This document shows, in pieces, positions 8,322 through 16,761 of a DNA stretch of 64,000 nt. How positions within the stretch are numbered: position 1 is the stretch's first letter; each line of letters opens with the position of its first letter. This stretch comes from Kitasatospora cheerisanensis KCTC 2395. Lineage in GTDB: Bacteria; Actinomycetota; Actinomycetes; Streptomycetales; Streptomycetaceae. The translations under genes were made by a program, and so were the position numbers. The notes under the pieces were generated by a model. It ran no database searches and was not told the DNA's origin. It worked only from the letters and a program-made list of their open reading frames with translations. Where the stretch lies: assembly GCF_000696185.1 (NCBI RefSeq), contig NZ_KK853997.1, forward strand, positions 5,378,584 to 5,442,583. The letters are read 5' to 3'.

Positions 8322-9553
8322 ATGGAATACGTGATCCTTGCCGTTGTCATCGCGGTGGTCGCCATCGGCGCGATCACCGGACTCGTCGTTTCCGGCAGAC
8401 GACGCAAAGAGCTGGACAGGCCGAGCCAGACCCCGACGATCACCGCCCCGCCGAAGGCGGACGGCGCGAGCGCGCCGGCCAAGCCGGCCGAGGGGCCGCC
8501 GAGCCCACCGCACCGCCGGCCACCGAGGCCCCCGCCGCGCCGGCGCCCGCCGCCGAGCAGCCGGCCGTCGAGCAGCCCGCCGAGGAGGTGCTGGTCGAGG
8601 AGGCGGAGACCGCCCCCGCGATCGAGGTCCCCGAGCCCACCGCCGGACGGCTGGTGCGGCTGCGCTCGCGGCTCTCCCGCTCGCAGTCCACGCTCGGCAA
8701 GGGCCTGCTCACCCTGCTCTCCCGCGACCGCCTCGACGAGGACACCTGGGAGGAGATCGAGGAGACCCTCCTCACCGCGGACGTCGGCGTCGGCGCCACC
8801 CAGGAGCTCGTCGACAACCTGCGCACCCGGGTCAAGGTGCTCGGCACCCGCACCCCCGACGAGCTGCGCGGCCTGCTCCGCGAGGAGCTGGTCAAGCTGA
8901 TCGGCCCCGAGATGGACCGCACCGTCCACTCCGTCGAGGCCGACGGCGGCCCCGCCGTGGTGCTCGTGGTCGGCGTCAACGGCGTCGGCAAGACCACCAC
9001 CACCGGCAAGCTCGCCCGCGTCCTGGTCGCCGACGGCCGCAAGGTCGTCCTCGGCGCCGCCGACACCTTCCGCGCCGCCGCCGCCGACCAGCTCCAGACC
9101 TGGGGCGAGCGCGTCGGCGCGCACACCGTCCGCGGCCCCGAGGGCGGCGACCCCGCGTCCGTCGCCTTCGACGCCGTCAAGCAGGGCATCGCCGACGGCG
9201 TCGACACCGTCCTGGTGGACACCGCCGGCCGGCTGCACACCAAGACCGGCCTGATGGACGAGCTCGGCAAGGTCAAGCGGGTCGTCGAGAAGCACGGCCC
9301 GGTCGACGAGGTGCTGCTCGTCCTCGACGCCACCACCGGCCAGAACGGCCTGGTCCAGGCCCGGGTCTTCGCCGAGGTCGTGGACATCACCGGCATCGTC
9401 CTCACCAAGCTGGACGGCACCGCCAAGGGCGGCATCGTGATCTCGGTGCAGCGCGAACTCGGCGTCCCGGTCAAGCTCATCGGGCTCGGCGAAGGCGCGG
9501 ACGACCTCGCGCCGTTCGAGCCGGGGGCGTTCGTGGACGCGCTCCTGGGCTGA
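8322..9553 (+). CDS. ftsY: SRP receptor GTPase FtsY, apparent frameshift near residue 58
   Basis: FtsY docks the signal recognition particle at the membrane and stimulates reciprocal GTP hydrolysis with Ffh (encoded at 16,762). The N-terminus (MEYVILAVVIAVVAIGAITG) is a membrane anchor typical of actinobacterial FtsY, followed by a Pro/Ala/Glu-rich linker. The NG domain holds the P-loop GVNGVGKTTTTGK (about residue 217), DTAGRLHTK (about 299) and TKLDGTAKGG (about 362). The anchor is in frame 3 and the NG domain in frame 2. Adding one G to the G4 run at 8492-8495 joins them, giving about 410 residues and a smooth linker (PAEGAAEPTAPPATEAPAAP). FtsY is essential in bacteria, so a sequence error is the most likely explanation. 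A shorter product from the GTG at 8588 would lack the anchor. Confidence 0.93.
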
Positions 9554-9569
9554 TCCCGGAGGGCCCGCC

Positions 9570-9618
9570 GGCAAGGTCCGTTCCAGGAGGGCAGCGCTCT
9601 CCCGGGGCGGACCTTGCC
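9570..9618. terminator. Hairpin between convergent ftsY and the primase-like gene
   Basis: GGCAAGGTCCG (9570-9580) pairs perfectly with CGGACCTTGCC (9608-9618). It lies between two genes that end toward each other, so it may serve both. Confidence 0.7.
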
Positions 9619-9637
9619 GCATCTCCGGAGCGGGGGA

Positions 9638-10314
9638 TCACCCCGCGAGCGAGGCCTCCCGGTCCCGGGTGCGGTGGCAGGCGTACGCGAGGGTGCCGAG
9701 CAGGAGGCGGGCCTCCGGCGGGCGGTTCTCGGCGGTGGGGCGGCGCAGCCACCGCATCGGGCCGAGGGCGCCGAGGGCGACCGGCGGGGCGGCCAGGTAG
9801 GAGCCGAGGCCGTGGCAGGCCAGGTCGAGGGAGGCGTCGTCCCAGCCCATGCGGTACAGCAGGTCGGGCAGGCGCTCGGCGGTGCGGGGGGCGACGAAGA
9901 ACAGCAGCCGGCCGGCGGGGGAGGCGAGCACGGGGCCGACCTGGGTGCCCATCCGCTCCAGCCGGACCAGGGCCTGCAGGCCCGGCTGGGCCGGGACGTC
10001 CAGGACGTCGAACTGGTGGCCGGTGGGGAGCAGCAGCGGCGCGTCCGCCGGACAGCGCTCGGCGAGCTCGGCGGCACCGGTGCCGGGGGAGAGGAGCGGG
10101 CCGACCCGGTGGTGCAGGTTGGGCGCGGCGCAGAGCGGGACGGCGCACTCGCAGCGGTCCGCGCCGGGCGCGGCCGGGCCGGGGGCGGGCTGCCGGCGGC
10201 GAGCGTCCAGCCCCAGCGCCCCGAGTACTCGGTGGCGGCCTGGAGCGCGGTGGGCCGGGTGCGGCGGCGGGCGCCGAGGGGCGCGAGTCGCAGAGTGCCG
10301 AACAGCTTGTCCAT
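9638..10314 (-). CDS. Primase/polymerase N-terminal-like protein, apparent frameshift
   Basis: The start is ATG at 10314 with GGGGGAGG just upstream. The N-terminus MDKLFGTLRLAPLGARRRTR, then ALQAATEYSGRWGW, matches what I remember of streptomycete proteins annotated as bifunctional DNA primase/polymerase (N-terminal domain) between ftsY and nsdA. The conserved remainder (CECAVPLCAAPN, PTGHQFDVLDVPAQPGLQAL, ASPAGRLLFFVAP, LLYRMGWDDASLDL, ARLLLGTLAYACHR) is in another frame. The frames join if one base is added within or next to the run at 10181-10185 (GGGGG on the plus strand), giving about 225 residues. No catalytic primase motif can be claimed. The Cys residues in CECAVPLC could bind a metal. 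The shift is probably a sequence error, but pseudogenisation is not excluded. Confidence 0.75.
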
Positions 10315-10745
10315 GCCTCCCCCAACAGGTTCCGGTAGCCGGTGGTTACGGGACGGTGACGGTGCGTCGCTCGGCGGGCGTGTGGTGCGTGGTGCGCCGG
10401 AGGCGCGCGTGAACCGGCGCACACCGATTCCGGTGGCACGGACGAGCAGGAACCTTGCACCCGCGCTTCGGATGCCGGATCGTCGTTGCCGCACCTGTGC
10501 CTCCGCCGGTCTCTCGGGCATGTGCCGGGGTCATGCCGAGCTGACACACAGTGAAGCGCGGCTCTGCGCCCGGTAGTTCACCCGTGGGGGTGGCGAAAGG
10601 TGGCGTTTCTCCAACGTTGCTCCCCCGGATGGCCGAGGAGCACTACGTTCTGGATACGGAATGCAGCGGACCGGTCACGCGGTCGGCGAAATGACGAGTC
10701 AAGGCGAACGGGAGCCCCGAGCCGGGGCGGGATGGGGACGGTCCC
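10315..10745. other. Divergent intergenic region upstream of nsdA
   Basis: This gap of 431 bases separates two divergent genes. I see one clear structure, a hairpin GTGCGCCGG (10392-10400) / CCGGCGCAC (10414-10422). The 3' half (10560-10740) is lower in GC and must carry the nsdA promoter, but no unambiguous -35/-10 pair stands out. No gene is supported. Confidence 0.5.
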
Positions 10746-12200
10746 ATGGGTGAGAAGCAGCCGAACGAGAAGCTGGGCTCCTGGTTCGCGCGCAGTGGCT
10801 GGTCGAAGGGAGAGCTGGCGCGCCAGGTGAACCGGAGAGCACGGCAGATCGGCGCGCACCACGTCTCCACCGACACCTCACGGGTCCGCCGATGGCTCGA
10901 CGGCGAGCAGCCGCGCGAGCCCATTCCGAAGATCATGTCGGAGCTGTTCTCGGAGCGCTTCGGCTCGGTGGTGTCGATCGAGGACCTCGGCCTGCGCGCC
11001 GCCGTCCCGGTCACCACCGTCGGCGGCGGCGTCGACCTGCCGTGGAGCCCGCAGCAGACAGTGCAGGCGATCAGCGAGTACTCGCGCAGCGACCTGATGC
11101 TCAACCGCCGCGGCTTCCTGGGCACTTCGCTGGCGCTGACCGCCGGTGCGGCGCTCATCGAGCCGATGCAGCGCTGGCTGACCCCCGGCCCGAACGGCGA
11201 GCCCACCCCGATCCTGGCCGCCGCCAACGGCGGCGAGCAGTTCACCGGGCGACTGTCCGAGCCGGAGATGCAGCTGCTGGAGCAGACCACCGAGATGTTC
11301 CGGAAGTGGGACGCCCAGAACGGCGGCGGCCTGCGCCGCAAGGCCGTGGTGGGCCAGCTCCACGAGGTCACCGACCTGCTGCAGGAGACCTACCCCGAGG
11401 CCACTACCAAGCGGCTGTTCCGGCTCACCGCCGGCCTCGCCCACCTGGCCGGCTTCATGTCCTACGACGTCGGCATGCACCCCAGCGCGCAGAAGTACTA
11501 CGTGCTCGCGCTGCACGCCGCCAAGGAGGCCGGGGACCGGCCGTTCGGCGCGCACGTGCTGACCGACATGTGCCGGCAGATGATCCACCTCAACCGCGGC
11601 GAGGACGCGCTGGAGCTGATCCACCTCGCGCAGTACGGCAGCCGGGACACCGCCTCCGCCCGCCAGCAGTCGCTGCTGTACGCGATGGAGGCGCGGGCGT
11701 ACGCCACCATCGGCGAGGTGAACCGCTGCGCCCGCGCGGTCCGGCTCTCCGAGGACACCTTCACCGACATCAACTCCGGTGAGGAGACGCCGAACTGGCT
11801 GAAGTTCTTCTCGGCGGCCGAGCTGGCCGCGGAGAACGGGCACTCCTTCCGCGACCTGGCGTACACCTCGGACCGGGGCGCCGCGATGGCCGCCTCCGCC
11901 GAGCCGATGATCACCAAGGCGGTCGACCTGTTCCGGAAGGACCCGGACCACGTCCGCACCTACGCGTTCAACCTGGTCGGCATGGCCTCGGTGCGGCTGC
12001 TGCAGCGCGAGCCGGAGGAGGCGGCGACCTACTGCGAGGAGGCGGTGGACATCGCCCGCAAGGTCCGCTCGGAGCGGCTGAACACCCGGGTCCGGAAGAC
12101 CTCGGAGGCGGCCACCCGGGACTTCCGCGGGGTCGCCGGGGTGGACCGGCTCGCCGAGCGCGTGGTGCAGGACATCCCGGAGTTCGTCCAGGTGGTCTGA
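10746..12200 (+). CDS. nsdA: NsdA, developmental and antibiotic repressor homologue
   Basis: This 484-residue protein starts MGEKQPNEKLGSWFARSGWS. An N-terminal helix-turn-helix-like region (SKGELARQVNRRARQIGAHH, then SRVRRWLDGEQPREP) resembles the DNA-binding part of streptomycete regulators with TPR-like tails. The rest is helical with repeated A/L patterns (LFRLTAGLAHLAGFMSYDVG; AQKYYVLALHAAKEAGDRP; ARQQSLLYAMEARAYATIGE) consistent with TPR-type repeats. NsdA is known from S. coelicolor as a negative regulator of sporulation and antibiotic production, encoded upstream of amtB as here. The start is the ATG after GGGGACGGTCCC, which is a weak RBS. The molecular target remains unclear in the literature I know. 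Confidence 0.88.
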   Translation: MGEKQPNEKLGSWFARSGWSKGELARQVNRRARQIGAHHVSTDTSRVRRWLDGEQPREPIPKIMSELFSERFGSVVSIEDLGLRAAVPVTTVGGGVDLPWSPQQTVQAISEYSRSDLMLNRRGFLGTSLALTAGAALIEPMQRWLTPGPNGEPTPILAAANGGEQFTGRLSEPEMQLLEQTTEMFRKWDAQNGGGLRRKAVVGQLHEVTDLLQETYPEATTKRLFRLTAGLAHLAGFMSYDVGMHPSAQKYYVLALHAAKEAGDRPFGAHVLTDMCRQMIHLNRGEDALELIHLAQYGSRDTASARQQSLLYAMEARAYATIGEVNRCARAVRLSEDTFTDINSGEETPNWLKFFSAAELAAENGHSFRDLAYTSDRGAAMAASAEPMITKAVDLFRKDPDHVRTYAFNLVGMASVRLLQREPEEAATYCEEAVDIARKVRSERLNTRVRKTSEAATRDFRGVAGVDRLAERVVQDIPEFVQVV

Positions 12201-12280
12201 CGCCCCGTCGGCTCCCCGGCGGCGCCTCGCCGGCACTCCCTCGGCGCCCCGCCCCGGCTCCCCCCGGTACACGCTGGTTC

Positions 12281-12324
12281 ACGCGCCCGTAACGGGCGCG
12301 TCGACCACGTCACTGCGGTGAAAC
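12281..12324 (+). promoter_or_regulatory. Palindrome and GlnR-like site upstream of amtB
   Basis: ACGCGCCCGT-A-ACGGGCGCGT (12281-12301) is a perfect 10-bp palindrome with a one-base centre. Eight bases on, GTCAC-N6-GAAAC (12309-12324) matches the a-site/b-site half of the GlnR box (gTnAc-n6-GaAAc) known upstream of amtB and glnA in streptomycetes. A full four-element box is not evident. Nitrogen control by GlnR is the likely meaning of the second element; that of the palindrome is unknown. Confidence 0.6.
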
Positions 12325-12442
12325 ACCCGACCGCATCGGCGGAAACCCGCCTTCGGCACTCTCCTCCCATCGCCGACATGCCGGGACGGGCACGGGACGG
12401 GAGTCCCGGCATGGAGCGGCTTCCACCTCGGAGGAGACGCCG

Positions 12443-13774
12443 ATGCCGGACGGCTTCAGCGCGGGCGACACCGCCTTCGTGTTCATCAGTGCGGCCCTGG
12501 TCATGGTGATGACCCCGGGCCTGGCCTTCTTCTACGGAGGCATGGTCAGGGTCAAGAGCACCCTCAACATGCTCGCGATGAGCTTCATCTCGCTGGCGAT
12601 CGTCAGCGTGCTCTGGGTGCTCTACGGGTACTCGCTCGCCTTCGGGCCGGACGCCGGCGCCGGCCTGATCGGCAACCTCGACTTCCTCGGCATGCGCGGC
12701 ATCGACCTGAACGCGCTCACCGGCTCCATCCCGGTCACCGCGTTCGCCGCGTTCCAGCTGATGTTCGCGATCATCACCCCGGCGCTGATCAGCGGCGCCA
12801 TCGCCGACCGGGCCAGGTTCGCGTCCTGGAGCCTGTTCGTGGCGCTCTGGGCGTCCGTCGTCTACTTCCCGGTCGCGCACTGGGTGTTCTTCTTCGACGG
12901 CGGCCAGGGCGGCTGGCTCGGCGACCGCAACGGCGTGATCGACTTCGCCGGCGGCACCGCCGTGCACATCAACGCCGGCGCGGCCGGGCTGGCCCTCGCC
13001 CTGGTGCTCGGCAGACGGGTCGGCTTCCGCAAGGACCCGATGCGCCCGCACAGCCTGCCGCTGGTGATGCTCGGCTCCGGCCTGCTCTGGTTCGGCTGGT
13101 TCGGCTTCAACGCGGGCTCGGCGCTGGCCGCCAACGGCGTCGCCGGCATGGCCTTCGTCAACACCCAGGTCGCCACCGCCGCCGCGATGCTCGGCTGGCT
13201 GGCGTACGAGCGGCTGCGGCACGGCGCGTTCACCACCCTCGGCGCGGCCTCCGGCGCGGTGGCCGGACTGGTCGCGATCACCCCGGCCTGCGGCTCGGTG
13301 TCGCCGCTCGGCGCGATCGCCGTCGGCCTGATCGCCGGCGTGGCGTGCGCCGCCGCGATCGGCCTGAAGTACCGCCTCGGGCTGGACGACTCGCTGGACG
13401 TGGTGGGCGTCCACCTGGTCGGCGGCGTGATCGGCTCGCTGCTGGTCGGCCTGTTCGCCACCGGCCACGTCGGCCAGAGCGCGGCCGGCCTGTTCTACGG
13501 CGGCGGCTTCGGACAGCTCGGCCGACAGGTGCTCGGCGTGGCCGCCGTGCTGGCGTACTCGTTCGTGCTCTCCTGGCTGCTGGGCACGGCGATCCAGAAG
13601 ACGATCGGGTTCCGGGTCGCCGAGGACGTCGAGGTGTCCGGCATCGACCAGGCCGAACACGCCGAGTCCGCCTACGACTTCAGCGCCCTCGGGGCCGGCC
13701 TGGCCCGCACCGCCCCCGCCCCGGCCGCCGTTGCCGCCGCCACCGCCGAGAAGACCGAGGTCGACGCCCGATGA
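12443..13774 (+). CDS. amtB: Ammonium transporter AmtB
   Basis: This 443-residue Amt/Mep/Rh-family channel conducts ammonium across the membrane. About eleven helices are visible. Family signatures include FFYGGMVRVKSTLNMLAMSF, FQLMFAIITPALISGAIADR and DFAGGTAVHINAGAAGLALA (the pore His), and GVHLVGGVIGSLLVGLFA holds the second pore His. The C-terminal cytoplasmic tail (GFRVAEDVEVSGIDQAEHAE) is the segment that contacts the PII protein. The ATG at 12443 has GGAGGAG upstream. The last codons overlap the glnK start by four bases (ATGA), so AmtB and GlnK are translationally coupled. Expression is probably under GlnR through the site at 12309-12324. Confidence 0.97.
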   Translation: MPDGFSAGDTAFVFISAALVMVMTPGLAFFYGGMVRVKSTLNMLAMSFISLAIVSVLWVLYGYSLAFGPDAGAGLIGNLDFLGMRGIDLNALTGSIPVTAFAAFQLMFAIITPALISGAIADRARFASWSLFVALWASVVYFPVAHWVFFFDGGQGGWLGDRNGVIDFAGGTAVHINAGAAGLALALVLGRRVGFRKDPMRPHSLPLVMLGSGLLWFGWFGFNAGSALAANGVAGMAFVNTQVATAAAMLGWLAYERLRHGAFTTLGAASGAVAGLVAITPACGSVSPLGAIAVGLIAGVACAAAIGLKYRLGLDDSLDVVGVHLVGGVIGSLLVGLFATGHVGQSAAGLFYGGGFGQLGRQVLGVAAVLAYSFVLSWLLGTAIQKTIGFRVAEDVEVSGIDQAEHAESAYDFSALGAGLARTAPAPAAVAAATAEKTEVDAR

Positions 13775-14109
13775 AGCTCATCACCGCCGTCATCAAGCCG
13801 CACCGCCTGGACGAGGTCAAGGACGCCCTGCAGGCGTTCGGGGTGCACGGACTGACCGTCACCGAGGCCAGCGGGTACGGCCGGCAGCGCGGCCACACCG
13901 AGGTCTACCGGGGCGCCGAGTACACCGTCGACCTGGTGCCCAAGCTGCGGGTCGAGATACTCGTCGAGGACGAGGACGCCGAGCAGCTGATCGAGGTGGT
14001 GGTCAAGGCCGCCCGCACCGGGAAGATCGGCGACGGCAAGGTCTGGTCCGTCCCGGTGGAGACCGCGGTGCGCGTCCGCACCGGCGAACGCGGCCCCGAC
14101 GCGCTCTGA
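13771..14109 (+). CDS. glnK: PII nitrogen-regulatory protein GlnK
   Basis: This 112-residue PII protein has the normal family length. It trimerises, senses ATP/ADP and 2-oxoglutarate, and blocks AmtB when nitrogen is plentiful. The start MKLITAVIKPHRLDEVKDAL is typical. The T-loop contains GYGRQRGHTEVYRGAEYTVD, whose Tyr51 is the site modified by GlnD (adenylylated in Streptomyces according to the literature). The B-loop GKIGDGKVWSVPVE binds nucleotide. Its start overlaps the amtB stop, and the nucleotidyltransferase glnD lies 143 bases downstream. The pump, sensor and modifying enzyme therefore sit in one operon. Confidence 0.97.
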   Translation: MKLITAVIKPHRLDEVKDALQAFGVHGLTVTEASGYGRQRGHTEVYRGAEYTVDLVPKLRVEILVEDEDAEQLIEVVVKAARTGKIGDGKVWSVPVETAVRVRTGERGPDAL

Positions 14110-14252
14110 CCCGGGCCCGGCGGCCCCACCCGCCGGGCCCGCCGACCCCCACCTTCCGAGCCCCCTCTGACCCCCCGCCCGACCCCCGGCGGACCTGCCC
14201 GCGCGGCAGGTCCGCCTCCGGCGTACCGGCACCGCACGCCCCGGGAGCAGAC

Positions 14253-16658
14253 ATGACCACCGACGAAGGCCACCTCGCCGAACGGGCCCGCCTGCTGGCC
14301 GACCCCGCCCGCACCGGCCGCGAACGGCGCACCGCCCTCGCCCGGCTCACCGACGACTGGCTGACCGGCCTCTACCGGACGGCCGGCGCACCCGCCGGCA
14401 CCGCCCTGGTCGCCGTCGGCGGCTACGGCCGCGGCGAACTCTCCCCGCGCAGCGACCTGGACGTGCTGCTGCTGCACGACGGCCCGCTCGCCCCCGAACT
14501 CGCCGAACGGATCTGGTACCCCGTCTGGGACAGCGGCATCGCCCTCGACCACGCCGTCCGCACCCCCGCCGAGGCCCGGAAGGTCGCCGCCGAGGACCTC
14601 AAGGCCGGACTCGGCCTGCTCGACGCCCGCCACCTGGCCGGCGACCCCGGGCTGACCGCCGAGCTGCGCTCGCAGGCACTCGCCGACTGGCGCTCCGCCG
14701 CCCCCGCCCGGCTGCCCGAACTGCACGCCCTCGGCCGGGCCCGGGCCGAACGCCACGGCGAACTGTCCTTCCTGCTGGAACCCGACCTCAAGGAGGCCCG
14801 CGGCGGCCTGCGCGACCTGGTCGCGCTCGACGCGATCGCCGCCAGCTGGCTCGCCGACGCCCCCCGCGACGGCCTGGACGCCGCCGCCCGCACCCTCGCC
14901 GACGTCCGCGACGCCCTGCACCTGACCACCGGCCGGGCCACCGAACGGCTCGCCCTGCAGGACCAGGACCAGGTCGCCGAACAGCTCGGCCTGCTCGACG
15001 CCGACATCCTGCTCCGGCAGGTCTACCGGGCCGCCCGCACCGTCGCCTACGCCTCCGACGTCACCTGGCGCGCCGTCGACCGGGTGCTCGCCGCGCGCGC
15101 CCGGCGCGGGCGGCGGCCGGCACGGCTCGGCCTGCCGTTCCACGGCGCCCGCCGCGCCGCGCCGCCCGCCGAACGACGGCCGCTGGCCGAGGGCGTGGTC
15201 GAACAGGACGGCGAGGCGGTGCTCGCGCAGGCCGCCCGGCCCGCCACCGACCCGGTGCTGCCGCTGCGCGCCGCCGCCGCGGCCGCCCAGGCCGGGCTGA
15301 CCGTCTCGTACGCGACGGTGCGCCGGCTGGCCGCCGAGACCGCCGCGCTGCCGGTGCCCTGGCCCGACGAGGCCCGCGACCGGCTGGTCACCCTGCTCGG
15401 CGCGGGCGAGGCCTGCCTGCCGGTGTGGGAGGCGCTGGACGCCGAAGGGCTGATCACCCGGCTGCTGCCGGACTGGGAGCGGGTCCGCTGCCGCCCGCAG
15501 CGCAACGCCGTGCACCGCTGGACCGTCGACCGGCACCTGATCGAGACCGCGGTCCGGGCCGCCGCGCTGACCCGCCGCACCTCCCGCCCCGACCTGCTGC
15601 TGGTCGCCGCCCTGCTGCACGACCTCGGCAAGGGCTGGCCCGGCGACCACTCCGAGGCCGGCGAGGTGATCGTCCGCGACCTGGCCGTCCGGATGGGCTT
15701 CGACAAGCACGACACCGACACCCTCGCCCTGCTGGTCCGCCACCACCTGACGCTGGTCGACACCGCCACCCGGCGCGACCCCGACGACCCCGCCACCGCC
15801 GACCTGATCGCCAAGACCGTCGGCAACCGCACCCACCTGGAACTGCTGCACGCCCTCACCGAGGCCGACGCCACCGCCACCGGCCCCGCCGCCTGGTCGA
15901 GTTGGCGGGCCTCGCTGGTCGACCAGCTGGTCGCCCGCACCGCCGCCCGGCTGGCCGGCGTACCCCGGCCGCCCGCCGACGAGCCGACCGCCGACCAGGA
16001 ACGGCTCGCCGTCGAGGCGGCCCGCACCGGCGGCCCCGCGCTGGCGCTGCGCGCCCACGCCGAGCCCGCCGACGGCACCGGTGCGGAACCCGTCGGCGTC
16101 GAACTCACCCTCGCCGTCCCCGACCGGCCCGGCCTGCTCGGCACCGTGGCCGGCGTCCTCGCCGTGCACCGCCTCACCGTCCGCAAGGCCGGTCTGCGCG
16201 AGCTCGACCCGGCCGGTGCCGGCCCCGTCCTGCTGCTCACCTGGACGGTGGCCGCCGAGTACGGCGACGTCCCCGAGGCGGCCCGGCTGCGCGCCGACCT
16301 GCGCCGCGCCCTGGACGGCTCGCTCGACGTCGCCCGCAAGCTCGCCGAACGCGACGCCGCCGCGCCGCGCCGGCCCGGCATCCGCACCCCGCCGCCGGTG
16401 GTCGCGGTCGCCCCCGGCGCGGCGTCCCGCTCCGCGACCGTGCTGGAGGTCCGCGCCCACGACGCTCCCGGGCTGCTGCACCGGATCGGCCGGGCGCTGG
16501 ACGGCGCCGGCGTCCGGGTCCGCACCGCGCACGTCTCCACCCTGGGCGCGGAGGCGGTGGACGCGTTCTACCTCACCTCGGAGGACGGCCGGCCGCTGGA
16601 ACCGGACCGCGCGGAGCGGGTGGCGCAGGCCGTCCGGGAGGCGCTGGAAGGCCGCTGA
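14253..16658 (+). CDS. glnD: PII nucleotidyltransferase GlnD
   Basis: This 801-residue bifunctional enzyme modifies and demodifies GlnK. The nucleotidyltransferase domain has GGYGRGELSPRSDLDVLLL at about residues 56-74, with the catalytic G-x-G and D-x-D. A GlnD-specific helical region follows (DLKEARGGLRDLVALDAI). The HD hydrolase domain has ALLHDLGKGWPGDHSEAG near 455, with His and Asp metal ligands. Two ACT domains, about 610-690 (LAVPDRPGLLGTVAGVLAVH) and 735-801 (VRAHDAPGLLHRIGRALDG), sense glutamine. The ATG at 14253 follows CCGGGAGCAGAC. In streptomycetes this enzyme adenylylates rather than uridylylates GlnK. The sequence alone does not show which nucleotide is used. Confidence 0.95.
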   Translation: MTTDEGHLAERARLLADPARTGRERRTALARLTDDWLTGLYRTAGAPAGTALVAVGGYGRGELSPRSDLDVLLLHDGPLAPELAERIWYPVWDSGIALDHAVRTPAEARKVAAEDLKAGLGLLDARHLAGDPGLTAELRSQALADWRSAAPARLPELHALGRARAERHGELSFLLEPDLKEARGGLRDLVALDAIAASWLADAPRDGLDAAARTLADVRDALHLTTGRATERLALQDQDQVAEQLGLLDADILLRQVYRAARTVAYASDVTWRAVDRVLAARARRGRRPARLGLPFHGARRAAPPAERRPLAEGVVEQDGEAVLAQAARPATDPVLPLRAAAAAAQAGLTVSYATVRRLAAETAALPVPWPDEARDRLVTLLGAGEACLPVWEALDAEGLITRLLPDWERVRCRPQRNAVHRWTVDRHLIETAVRAAALTRRTSRPDLLLVAALLHDLGKGWPGDHSEAGEVIVRDLAVRMGFDKHDTDTLALLVRHHLTLVDTATRRDPDDPATADLIAKTVGNRTHLELLHALTEADATATGPAAWSSWRASLVDQLVARTAARLAGVPRPPADEPTADQERLAVEAARTGGPALALRAHAEPADGTGAEPVGVELTLAVPDRPGLLGTVAGVLAVHRLTVRKAGLRELDPAGAGPVLLLTWTVAAEYGDVPEAARLRADLRRALDGSLDVARKLAERDAAAPRRPGIRTPPPVVAVAPGAASRSATVLEVRAHDAPGLLHRIGRALDGAGVRVRTAHVSTLGAEAVDAFYLTSEDGRPLEPDRAERVAQAVREALEGR

Positions 16659-16761
16659 ACGGCCGTTCCCGCAGGGGCGCGGTCCGTCCGCCGGACGGGC
16701 GGCTACCCTTGGGGACGACGACCGTACCCGTACTCGATGCCGCAAGGGACCCGCGACCGAC

